NCBI GenBank assembly: GCA_030637805.1 | Contig: DAOWFV010000066.1 | Span: forward strand, 1-19,473 | DNA: 19,473 nucleotides | DNA from: Acidobacteriota bacterium | Lineage (GTDB): Bacteria; Acidobacteriota; Thermoanaerobaculia; Thermoanaerobaculales; Sulfomarinibacteraceae | Direction of reading: 5' to 3' | Part shown: piece by piece, positions 7,311 to 13,531 of the stretch | Numbering within the stretch: the first letter of the stretch is position 1 | Layout: the number at the start of each line of letters is the position of its first letter | The notes under the pieces: model-generated | Told to the model about the DNA's origin: nothing | What the model saw: only the letters and a program-made list of their open reading frames with translations | The model's database searches: none | Program-made: the position numbers and the translations under genes

Positions 7311-8873
7311 TCAATGCATCTGGCGGGCGCGGCGCAGCAGGCGCTCGAGCTCCTTCTTGCCCACCAGATCGCGGTACATCTCATTGGCGCGCTCGTTGTC
7401 GGGATCCACCGCCAGGGCACGTTCCAGGGCCTTGCGTTGGCGCTCGGCATGGCGACGCCGGCGCCAGAACTCGGCCAGCTCGATCCAGGCCTCGACATGC
7501 TGCGGATCGGCTTCGATCGCACGCCGCATGCAGGTGAGGGCTCGGTTGGTCCACAGAGGGTTCCGTAGCAACAGCCGCGACAGCTTGAGCAGCTCGGCCG
7601 GGCGCGGGTCGAGCACACAGGCCTGTTCGAGAAGTTGAATGGCCAGGTAAAGCTCCCCGTCGTGAACCAGCTCCTCGGCGCGTTTGAGGTTTGCCTCCAC
7701 CAGGGCCTTTCTCGCCTCGGGGTCGGTCTCCCCGCGTCCCCCACGATCGAGCGAACGACGCTCGTGCTCCACGGCCTCGAGGATGCGGTCATAACGGCGG
7801 CGGGCACGGGTCTCAGAGAGCAGTTCGTGCGCCTCGCGGCCGCGCTCGACAATCCTCTCCAGGTGCGTCGCCATGTCCCGCAGGTGCTCCTCGCCGGATC
7901 TCGTGGGCGAGTACCGTTTCTGGATCTTCTTCCACGCTTCCGCGATCTCGTCCTTGGAGGAATCGGGGCGCAGGCCCAGTGCACGATAGTGGTCGACCTT
8001 CGTGACTTCGTCGGAGAGCTTGCGGACGTAGTTCCGCTCCTCGCGCTGCCGGTCGGTGAGGACCTCTTCCTCTACCGGCTCGGCCGCCGCCGCAACCGCC
8101 GAGGGCTCGTCCAACGGTCCTTTGAGCCCAGGCTTCTTCGGCGCCTTCTCGATGCGCGGCACGGCCCTCCGTTCGCCGACGATGACGGCTCCCGAAATCA
8201 CGAGGGTGTAAAGGGTGGAGTATGCCTCGCTCTCGGGCAACGACGAGATCTGGATCAGTTTGGCGACGTCGTTGGCGCCGTCGAGGCGACTGAGGAGGAA
8301 GCCCTCGGTCGGGGTCAGCACCAGCTCCTCGAGCATGTCTTGCAGGGAGCCGGCAAGCCTCACCGCCTGATCGGGCGATCCGATCTCCTTGCGCATGGAA
8401 TCCACGTCGGCGAACTCGCGGGCGGCGAGGAGAGTGATCTGGGCCGTGGTGATGTTCGGCAGGGTGTCGAGCTGGCCTCCACCGTCGCCTTCTACGAACT
8501 CGCAGTAGGAACGCGGTGCGGTAGCCGCCCCACGAATGATGGAGAGCGCGAGCTCCTGGAGCTCGTGCTCGAGGGCGTCCTGAGGGATGCTGCCCCGGGT
8601 CACCAGGATGTGCCCCAGGGGCGGCGAGTCGCCGCCTCCCTGGGCGAGGAGCGTCAGCGCACGGTCGTCTTCACTGACCTTTTCACGTTGGACCAGCCAC
8701 AGCCCGAGCTTCTCCTCCTCCAGATCGGACCGCGCCGCCCGGATCTCGCCGTCCACGAAAATGACCTCCCGCTTCGCCCCCTCCGAAGTGGCGACCAGCG
8801 CGCCGGTGGCCTTCTCCTCTGCCAGCTGGGCCATGAATGAGGGGAAAGGCCGATTCTGGTGGAGCTTCCCCAC
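7311..8873 (-). CDS. DUF4388 (PATAN) / J-like / TPR signalling or scaffold protein
   Basis: The architecture over 520 residues is: N-terminal DUF4388/PATAN-like domain (about 1-115), a second winged-helix-like segment (about 140-235), a low-complexity Pro/Ala/Glu linker (240-275), a DnaJ J-like domain (about 292-363; DHYRALGL..EIAEAWKKIQKRY), and TPR-like helices (about 395-505). The J domain has SPT where the HPD needed to stimulate Hsp70 should be, so it is probably not a functional cochaperone. I start at GTG 8873 because GGAGG lies 8 nt upstream and the DUF4388 fold begins immediately. The start overlaps the end of the upstream gene by a few bases around TGA (8880-8878). PATAN domains are associated with regulatory and motility proteins in myxobacteria and cyanobacteria; the function here is unknown. 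Confidence 0.75.
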   Translation of the reverse strand: MGKLHQNRPFPSFMAQLAEEKATGALVATSEGAKREVIFVDGEIRAARSDLEEEKLGLWLVQREKVSEDDRALTLLAQGGGDSPPLGHILVTRGSIPQDALEHELQELALSIIRGAATAPRSYCEFVEGDGGGQLDTLPNITTAQITLLAAREFADVDSMRKEIGSPDQAVRLAGSLQDMLEELVLTPTEGFLLSRLDGANDVAKLIQISSLPESEAYSTLYTLVISGAVIVGERRAVPRIEKAPKKPGLKGPLDEPSAVAAAAEPVEEEVLTDRQREERNYVRKLSDEVTKVDHYRALGLRPDSSKDEIAEAWKKIQKRYSPTRSGEEHLRDMATHLERIVERGREAHELLSETRARRRYDRILEAVEHERRSLDRGGRGETDPEARKALVEANLKRAEELVHDGELYLAIQLLEQACVLDPRPAELLKLSRLLLRNPLWTNRALTCMRRAIEADPQHVEAWIELAEFWRRRRHAERQRKALERALAVDPDNERANEMYRDLVGKKELERLLRRARQMH

Positions 8874-8877
8874 GGTC

Positions 8878-9981
8878 TCAACCTCCCGGCGTGGCGGGCG
8901 GCTCGCCCTCCTCACCGGTGAGCTCGATCGCATGCGGTTCGAAGCCCTGGCCCTGCATGTCGGGCGGGACTTCCCCCACCGCCGCCTCCGCGGCCTCGCG
9001 GGTCGCAAAACTCCCCCACACGAGCCGCCAGCAGGGATCACCCTCTCCCAGATCGGCCGCTACCGGCCTCAGGGCCTTCGGGTGCTGCCGCGCCTTGTTG
9101 AGCACGCGTTGAAGATCCTGGGGTTCGCACCCCATGTCGATCACCAGGGCCCAGGCACTTCCTGCAGCAGCTTGTTCGACCGTACCGTCGGATCGGTTGA
9201 CCAGGTAGGCAATGCTGGCGAGCACGATCACCAGTACCGCCGCAGCAGCCGCAATCCAAGTCACCGGGAGTCGCCGGCGCGGCGCCTCCGGCAAGGGCTC
9301 GGCGGGGAGCAAGTCCACATCGCCGGTGATGAGAGATGCCGGTTCGGGCTCGAGAATCCCGGTCACCACCAGGCCGGCGAGCAGACGAACAACCTCGTCG
9401 ACATCGTGGGGAGACCGATCGGCGACCTCCTGAGCGGTGCGCTCTCCGGTGATCTTGGAGACAATGAAATCCGCCTCCTCAGACAGACGCAGTGGAGCGT
9501 AGAGATCGAGGAAGTCCGGTGATCTGCTGAGGAGAATATCCAGATCGGGCAGGATGGCCGAGGCCACCTCACCCGAGGTGTCCGACAGCACGAGCTCGAC
9601 CAGGGTGTGGGTGATGGAGATGGTAGGACCATCCGTCTCGTCTGGCTCCCCTTCCACAACCTCCAGCTCCCTTTCGGGATCGACCAGCCACCGGCGCAGG
9701 CCCGCCTGAAACACTTCCTTGGCGGCGCCCATGGCCTGGGTCTCGGAAACCTCACGCTCGGCGGCCAGGGTGCGGGCCTCTTGGAGGAGATCGGTGCGGT
9801 TCGCAGGCTCGCAGCCCAGGCGGCACCCGAGCTCTGATGTATCGAGGCCCTCGACGAAGCGGATCCGACCCTCGAAAAGACGCAGGATGAACTCGCCCTC
9901 CGACCATGTCAGGCGAGCCGCACCGCCCTCCCGACGGGCGATCCATCGGCCGAGCTGCAAAATCTCTTGGGGATCGGTCAT
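8878..9981 (-). CDS. DUF4388-like protein with one membrane helix and a SPOR-like C-terminus
   Basis: The 367-residue protein has a cytoplasmic N-terminal region resembling DUF4388 (about 1-105; WSEGEFILRLFEGRIRFVEG) and a second helical segment (120-210). A single transmembrane helix (about 239-262) follows, after an RRR stop. The periplasmic tail is SPOR-like: WALVIDMGCEPQ (277-288) and CWRLVWGSFATREAAEAAV (317-335). SPOR domains bind denuded peptidoglycan at division sites, so this could link the envelope to a cytoplasmic partner. It is first in the operon and directly precedes the DUF4388/J/TPR gene, probably its partner. The ATG at 9981 has only a weak upstream AGGCTGAG. The SPOR call is from pattern only. 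Confidence 0.65.
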   Translation of the reverse strand: MTDPQEILQLGRWIARREGGAARLTWSEGEFILRLFEGRIRFVEGLDTSELGCRLGCEPANRTDLLQEARTLAAEREVSETQAMGAAKEVFQAGLRRWLVDPERELEVVEGEPDETDGPTISITHTLVELVLSDTSGEVASAILPDLDILLSRSPDFLDLYAPLRLSEEADFIVSKITGERTAQEVADRSPHDVDEVVRLLAGLVVTGILEPEPASLITGDVDLLPAEPLPEAPRRRLPVTWIAAAAAVLVIVLASIAYLVNRSDGTVEQAAAGSAWALVIDMGCEPQDLQRVLNKARQHPKALRPVAADLGEGDPCWRLVWGSFATREAAEAAVGEVPPDMQGQGFEPHAIELTGEEGEPPATPGG

Positions 9982-10076
9982 GGGCTCAGCCTATTGCATC
10001 CGCCGGTCGCTTGTAAAGGACGGGTAGGAACACCCCTGGGTCCCCGGCAGCCGGCCCGGGGAGTCCCTTGCCAGGG

Positions 10077-10105
10077 TTGACACGCGATCGATTGACCTCT
10101 ACCAT
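10077..10105 (+). promoter_or_regulatory. Sigma-70 promoter of the tRNA-Val/tRNA-Asp unit
   Basis: A consensus -35 TTGACA (10077-10082), a 17-bp spacer and a -10-like TACCAT (10100-10105) end about 24 bp before the tRNA-Val gene. It is the best housekeeping promoter in the window. Confidence 0.75.
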
Positions 10106-10129
10106 GTCGCTCCCAACGGTCATCCGTTC

Positions 10130-10205
10130 GGGAGGTTAGCTCAGGGGTCAGAGCACCTGCTTTACACGCAGGGGGTCGTGGGTTCAAATCCCCCACCTCC
10201 CACCA
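10130..10205 (+). tRNA. tRNA-Val (anticodon TAC)
   Basis: A 76-nt cloverleaf with an encoded CCA. The acceptor stem GGGAGGT (10130-10136) pairs with ACCTCCC (10195-10201), followed by A and CCA. The anticodon arm CCTGC-TTTACAC-GCAGG (10156-10172) gives anticodon TAC. The T-loop GGTTCAAATCC is canonical. It shares a promoter with tRNA-Asp, 15 nt downstream. Confidence 0.95.
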
Positions 10206-10220
10206 CTCTCCCCGGCTTGC

Positions 10221-10297
10221 GGGGTCGTAGTTCAGCTGGTTAGAACGCAGGCCTGTCACGCCTGAGGTCGCGAGTTCGAGTCTCGTCGGCCCCGCCA
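10221..10297 (+). tRNA. tRNA-Asp (anticodon GTC)
   Basis: A 77-nt cloverleaf with an encoded CCA. The acceptor stem GGGGTCG (10221-10227) pairs with CGGCCCC (10287-10293) with one G-U pair; the discriminator is G. The anticodon arm CAGGC-CTGTCAC-GCCTG (10248-10264) gives anticodon GTC. The T-arm has GAGTTCGAGTCTC. It is followed by a strong terminator. Confidence 0.95.
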
Positions 10298-10361
10298 CTC
10301 GATTTTACAGCCGCCCTTATCGGGCGGCTGTTTTATTTCGTGGCGGGGCCGACGAGACTCG
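10277..10361. repeat. Inverted copy of the tRNA-Asp 3' end
   Basis: The last 22 bp of the tRNA-Asp T-arm/acceptor region (10277-10298) reappear exactly, inverted, at 10340-10361, just past the terminator. The two arms plus the terminator stem could form a nested cruciform. Confidence 0.85.
10307..10338 (+). terminator. Rho-independent terminator after tRNA-Asp
   Basis: ACAGCCGCCC (10307-10316) pairs perfectly with GGGCGGCTGT (10322-10331) around a 5-nt loop and runs into TTTATTT. It ends the two-tRNA transcript. Confidence 0.9.
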
Positions 10362-10541
10362 CACCACCATCGCCAGTGGGTCGTCGCTCCGCGATCCGCT
10401 TCGCGGCTCGCCTGCTCCGACTTCCACTGCCGCCGGCGGTGTCGAGTTCCACTGCAAAATGACGGGCACCCTGATAGGGCGGCTATTTCATTTCGTGGCG
10501 GGGCAGGTGAGCCTCGCACCACCGTCACCAGCGGGTGGCCA
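10321..10541. repeat. Degenerate direct repeat downstream of tRNA-Asp; otherwise empty gap
   Basis: The block at 10321-10382 (terminator 3' arm, TTTCGTGGCGGGGC, then CTCGCACCACC.TC.CCAG.GGGT) recurs in degenerate form at 10476-10541 (GGGCGGCTATTTCATTTCGTGGCGGGGC...). Both copies therefore carry part of the inverted tRNA-Asp end. I see no gene between 10362 and 10615. Confidence 0.6.
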
Positions 10542-10615
10542 ACGGCCAGTCTCTTCGAGCCGGTTGAAATAGATTGCGGGCGATCAGCATTCTGTCTCAT
10601 TGGAAAACTTAAGTC

Positions 10616-11092
10616 GTGACGACGCCCAAGATCCGCCCACGTTTCACAATCGAGGTCGATGCCGACCCCGATGTGCTGATGGACCGCTTGCGTGAGAACC
10701 TCAAGCAGTGCCCCTGCTGCACCGGCGTGTCGGTGGGGCGGCATGCCGAGCTCTTCGTACCGGGTCACGAACAGCGCGTGTGGTCGCCGTGGCTCAGCGT
10801 CACCACCGAGGAAGGCGGCGACGGCGCGGTGCTCAAGGGGCGATTCGCACCCCACCCCAGCGTCTGGACTCTTTACCTGTTTCTCACCTTCGCCCTCGGG
10901 TTCGCCCTCCTCGTGGGAATCAGTTGGGGCTATGCCCAGTGGGTGATGGAGCAGACGCCGTGGGCCCTGCTCAGCCTTCCCGGGGCGATCATCCTTGGCG
11001 GGCTGCTTTTTCTCGCAAGTGTCCTGGGTCAGCGCCTCGGAGCGGAACAAATGGTCCAGCTGCGGGCCGCCCTCGAGGAGCTTACCCGCTAG
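10616..11092 (+). CDS. Small two-helix membrane protein of unknown function
   Basis: The 158-residue protein has a soluble N-terminal domain (1-80) containing CPCC (32-35), SPWLSVTTEE (57-66) and LKGRFAPHPSVWTLY (73-87). Two transmembrane helices follow (about 85-107 and 115-139) with a short charged tail. The N-terminal pattern ending in GRF.P.P.VWT resembles an uncharacterised conserved family, but I cannot assign a function. The start is GTG (10616-10618) with only a weak upstream GGA. It stands alone after the tRNA unit and converges on the sulfatase gene. Confidence 0.65.
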   Translation: MTTPKIRPRFTIEVDADPDVLMDRLRENLKQCPCCTGVSVGRHAELFVPGHEQRVWSPWLSVTTEEGGDGAVLKGRFAPHPSVWTLYLFLTFALGFALLVGISWGYAQWVMEQTPWALLSLPGAIILGGLLFLASVLGQRLGAEQMVQLRAALEELTR

Positions 11093-11140
11093 CCCACATA
11101 TCTCACCGGGTTTCGTAAGACACCCGGCGAGATTAGCGGG
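11085..11140. terminator. Candidate bidirectional terminator hairpin between convergent genes
   Basis: TCTCACCGGGT (11101-11111) pairs with ACCCGGCGAGA (11122-11132) with one mismatch and a 10-nt loop. An outer stem CCCGCTA (11085-11091) / TAGCGGG (11134-11140) extends it. It lies between the convergent 10616-11092 and 11146-12525 genes. T-runs are poor on both sides. Confidence 0.5.
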
Positions 11141-11145
11141 TTAGT

Positions 11146-12525
11146 TCAGTCCAGATAGCCGAGGGCGCGGAGCTGCTCGACGGTCTCGTCGTCGAGCTTG
11201 CGGGCAGCCAGATGATCGAGGTTACCGAGGCCCTCGGAGACCGACGCGAGGCAGGCCAGGAGCTCCGGGGAGGGTGGCGAGTCGGCCGAGGCTCGGCTCA
11301 CCAGCTCGCGGGCGTCTGCCTCGAGGTCGAAGATCAGGTGTTTGGATCCACGCAGGCGCAGGATTTCTTTGCGGTCGTCCCTCACCACGCCTACCGCCAG
11401 CAAACCGCCGGACCGTGCCTTGTCGCTGTCGTGGGTGCCGCCGTGGACCGCACCTTTGTGGGCCTGATAGCAGAGAGTGCGCTCGCCCGGATGGGCGCCG
11501 CCGCGGGCTGCCTCGGCCCAGCTGAGGCCGACAAGGTCCTCGGGAACATCGATCCCCAGAAGCTCGAGCAGGGTGGGTGCGAGGTCGAGAAGGGTGGCCT
11601 GGGACTCCGCCGTCCCCGGAGAGATCCGCCCCGGCCACGTCAGGCCGAGGGGAATGTGCAGGGAGGGTTCGTAGAGGTAGCGACCGTGGCCCCAGTAGCT
11701 GTGCTCACCGAGGCTCTCCCCGTGGTCGGCCGTAAAGACCACCAGGAGATCATCATCGGGGACTATTCCCCGCATACCCTCCAGAAGTCGTCCGATTGCG
11801 CTGTCGACCGCAGCGATCTCGGTGTCATAGCTGTCCAGATCCGAGCGTTTGCGGGCATCGATGCCCAGCCTCTCGGCGTACTGCGAGTGGAAGCTGTAGG
11901 GCGCGTGGGGCTCGATGTAGTGGACCCAGAGAAAAAGCGGCTTCTCGGGTTCCTCCCGGTGAACGCCGCTCGCCCACTCCAAGGCGTCGTCGGTGAGATC
12001 TTCACAGGAGGCCTCGCTGTTGATCAGGCCGAACCAACGCTTCCGTTTGAGGACCTCGCCGTAATGGTCGAAATGGGTGCCGAGGAGCGTGAGGTTGTTT
12101 TTGAGGGTCCAGGTCCCGATGAAGCCCGCGGTTCGCCAGCCGTGGCGGGCCAGGATCCTGGGCAGGGAATCGAGCCCCTCCTGCATGCGCAGACCGTTGC
12201 GGGTGGCACCGTGCAGGTGGGGAGCAATACCGGTGATCATCGAGCACATCGCCGGCCCGGTGAGGGGCTCCACCGTCCGCGCGCGTTCGAAGCGCAGACC
12301 GCGGGCGAGAAGACGGTCGATCGCCGGCGATGTCGGCCGCGAGTACCCGTAGGCGGAAAGACGATCCGTGCGCAGAGCGTCGACGGTGATTACGAGAACC
12401 GAGGGGGGACGGTCGGCGGCGCCCGCCGGGACCACACCCCCCAGGATCAATGCGGTACACACCGCCCCGATCACGTGACCGATCCGCCGATTCCCGTCCT
12501 TCGCCAACAACTCATGATGCCTCAC
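11146..12525 (-). CDS. Exported sulfatase-superfamily protein lacking the formylglycine motif
   Basis: This is an alkaline-phosphatase/sulfatase superfamily hydrolase of 459 residues. I start at GTG 12525, which has GGGAGG 6 nt upstream; an in-frame ATG at 12564 lacks one. Residues 1-37 form a signal peptide ending AGAADR. Metal-site motifs are ITVDALRTDR (46-55), HYIEPHAPY (202-210) and TADHGESLGEH (265-275). At the nucleophile position the sequence is LTGPAMCSMITG (88-99), so Thr89 sits where sulfatases have Cys or Ser in C/S-x-P-x-R. It may act as a phosphotransferase or phosphodiesterase instead. The C-terminal ELRALGYLD-type ending (QLRALGYLD) is shared with many Acidobacteriota paralogues. 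It is divergent from the pilin gene. Confidence 0.8.
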   Translation of the reverse strand: MRHHELLAKDGNRRIGHVIGAVCTALILGGVVPAGAADRPPSVLVITVDALRTDRLSAYGYSRPTSPAIDRLLARGLRFERARTVEPLTGPAMCSMITGIAPHLHGATRNGLRMQEGLDSLPRILARHGWRTAGFIGTWTLKNNLTLLGTHFDHYGEVLKRKRWFGLINSEASCEDLTDDALEWASGVHREEPEKPLFLWVHYIEPHAPYSFHSQYAERLGIDARKRSDLDSYDTEIAAVDSAIGRLLEGMRGIVPDDDLLVVFTADHGESLGEHSYWGHGRYLYEPSLHIPLGLTWPGRISPGTAESQATLLDLAPTLLELLGIDVPEDLVGLSWAEAARGGAHPGERTLCYQAHKGAVHGGTHDSDKARSGGLLAVGVVRDDRKEILRLRGSKHLIFDLEADARELVSRASADSPPSPELLACLASVSEGLGNLDHLAARKLDDETVEQLRALGYLD

Positions 12526-12652
12526 CGATGTCCTCCCGGGCCAGGGATTGTAACCCGATTTCATCGTGCCCACCAGTCCGAATTCGGGACATAATGCCTC
12601 GCCTTGGAACAGGGTTGGGGCCGGCGAAGGGCCTCGAGACAGGCTCCGATAT

Positions 12653-12667
12653 TGGCATTGGTCTTGC
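12653..12667 (+). promoter_or_regulatory. Sigma-54 promoter of the pilin-like gene
   Basis: TGGCAT (12653-12658), five bases, TTGC (12664-12667) matches the -24/-12 consensus TGGCAC-N5-TTGC except for one base, with exact GG-to-GC spacing. Initiation near 12679 would give a 5' leader of about 13 nt that just includes GGAGG (12682-12686). Confidence 0.65.
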
Positions 12668-12691
12668 GTCTGGTATGGCGCGGAGGCGTAC

Positions 12692-13264
12692 ATGAACGAC
12701 CGAGACACGACCCGTGACAGCACGTCCGAGGCCGATGCGGCCCGCACCAGGGCCCGCCGGAGGCAGGCCGGATTCAACCTCACGGAGATGATCGTGGTGG
12801 TGTACGTCATCAGTCTGGTCTCCGCCATCATCACCTCGACCTTAATCGACCAGATCGAGAAATCCCGTCTGGCCCGCTGCATGGTGGAGCTGCGCGGCAT
12901 TCAGTCGGCGGTCTACCTCTACAGCCCCAACGGGTCCAACCTCCCCGACCCCCAGGATTTCTGGCCGATGGCCTTTCCCAACGGCCGGCCCGGACCGTAC
13001 TTCTATCTTCTCGATGGCGACCCCAACAAGGGTCACGGCAACGACCTCGATGGCATCGACGAGGAGAACCCCGGCAAATCGTGGGAAAACCTAGAGAAGC
13101 TCGACATTCGCTTTGCGGTCCTCTGCCAGCACGACCACGGCGACCTCGCCGACTACGTCTACGCCACCGACGTCGGACCGCCGAGGATTGCCAGCGCGGA
13201 CGACGACCCCAACTACGAGCGCTTCATCAAGTGGGAGTACGGCGGACCCGGCGGCGGGGACTAA
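12692..13264 (+). CDS. Type IV pilin / pseudopilin-like protein
   Basis: The 190-residue protein has a class III prepilin signal: a charged 27-residue leader ending RRRQAG, then FNLTEMIVVVYVISLVSAII. Cleavage after G27 leaves Phe1 and the conserved Glu5 (E32). The hydrophobic stretch serves as the assembly helix. The C-terminal domain has a DGDPNKGHGNDLDGIDEE loop (108-125) of the acidic type found in major pseudopilins, and two cysteines (63 and 145) that are not close in sequence. GGAGG lies 5 nt before the ATG. No assembly ATPase, secretin or peptidase is nearby, so this is an orphan; it could belong to a type IV pilus or a type II secretion pseudopilus. A sigma-54 promoter precedes it, as for many pilA genes. 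Confidence 0.8.
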   Translation: MNDRDTTRDSTSEADAARTRARRRQAGFNLTEMIVVVYVISLVSAIITSTLIDQIEKSRLARCMVELRGIQSAVYLYSPNGSNLPDPQDFWPMAFPNGRPGPYFYLLDGDPNKGHGNDLDGIDEENPGKSWENLEKLDIRFAVLCQHDHGDLADYVYATDVGPPRIASADDDPNYERFIKWEYGGPGGGD

Positions 13265-13335
13265 GATCCTTCTCCGGTGGCGCGCTTCCGAAGCTCGGCG
13301 CGATCTTCTGCCAGCGCGCTCCCCGAGAGAGCCCC

Positions 13336-13402
13336 CTCTGACGATATTTGAGACCAGGCGTCCCACTGCCATTCAAGTGCGGTGCTCTCAAAATCATCAG
13401 AG
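13336..13402. repeat. Long dispersed hairpin, copy B
   Basis: CTCTGACGATATTTGAGA (13336-13353) pairs with TCTCAAAATCATCAGAG (13386-13402) with one bulged A (13346) and one C-A mismatch; the loop is 32 nt. The flanks match copy A (2300-2367) but the loop does not. It lies in the 267-bp gap between the pilin gene and the GAF regulator, which otherwise holds repeats only. Confidence 0.7.
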
Positions 13403-13419
13403 ACGGCACGTCCGGTCAT

Positions 13420-13475
13420 CGCGCCCAAACGCGGGCAACAGGCTCAAGCAACTGGACTGCCCCGCGCGCCGATAA
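13420..13475 (+). repeat. Two-part REP-like core repeat, copy 5
   Basis: CGCGCCCAAACGCGGG (13420-13435), a 24-nt spacer, then CCCCGCGCGCCGATAA (13460-13475). It runs into an AATTCC heptamer array. Confidence 0.65.
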
Positions 13476-13508
13476 TTCCGAATTCCGAACTCCTAATTCC
13501 TAACTCCC
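13474..13508. repeat. Heptanucleotide array (AATTCCG and variants), five units
   Basis: Units are AATTCCG, AATTCCG, AACTCCT, AATTCCT and AACTCCC. The array ends just before the putative promoter of the GAF regulator. Confidence 0.8.
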
Positions 13509-13517
13509 GTTTCGCGG

Positions 13518-13523
13518 TACACT
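13518..13523 (+). promoter_or_regulatory. Possible -10 box giving a leaderless transcript
   Basis: TACACT ends 8 nt before the ATG of the GAF regulator (13532), which has no ribosome-binding site. Initiation about 7 nt downstream would start at or next to the ATG. No good -35 box is seen. Confidence 0.3.
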
Positions 13524-13531
13524 TGGGCTGC

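Noticed and set aside
7635..8840. Long open frame (401 residues) opposite the DUF4388/TPR gene
   Set aside because: Shadow frame with no motif; the minus-strand gene has clear domains and a ribosome-binding site.
10256..11050. Minus-strand frame across tRNA-Asp and the small membrane protein
   Set aside because: It runs through a tRNA gene and a terminator and has no domain; the plus-strand membrane protein explains the region.
11212..12594. Long open frame (460 residues) opposite the sulfatase-like gene
   Set aside because: Shadow frame. The sulfatase-superfamily motifs and signal peptide are on the minus strand.
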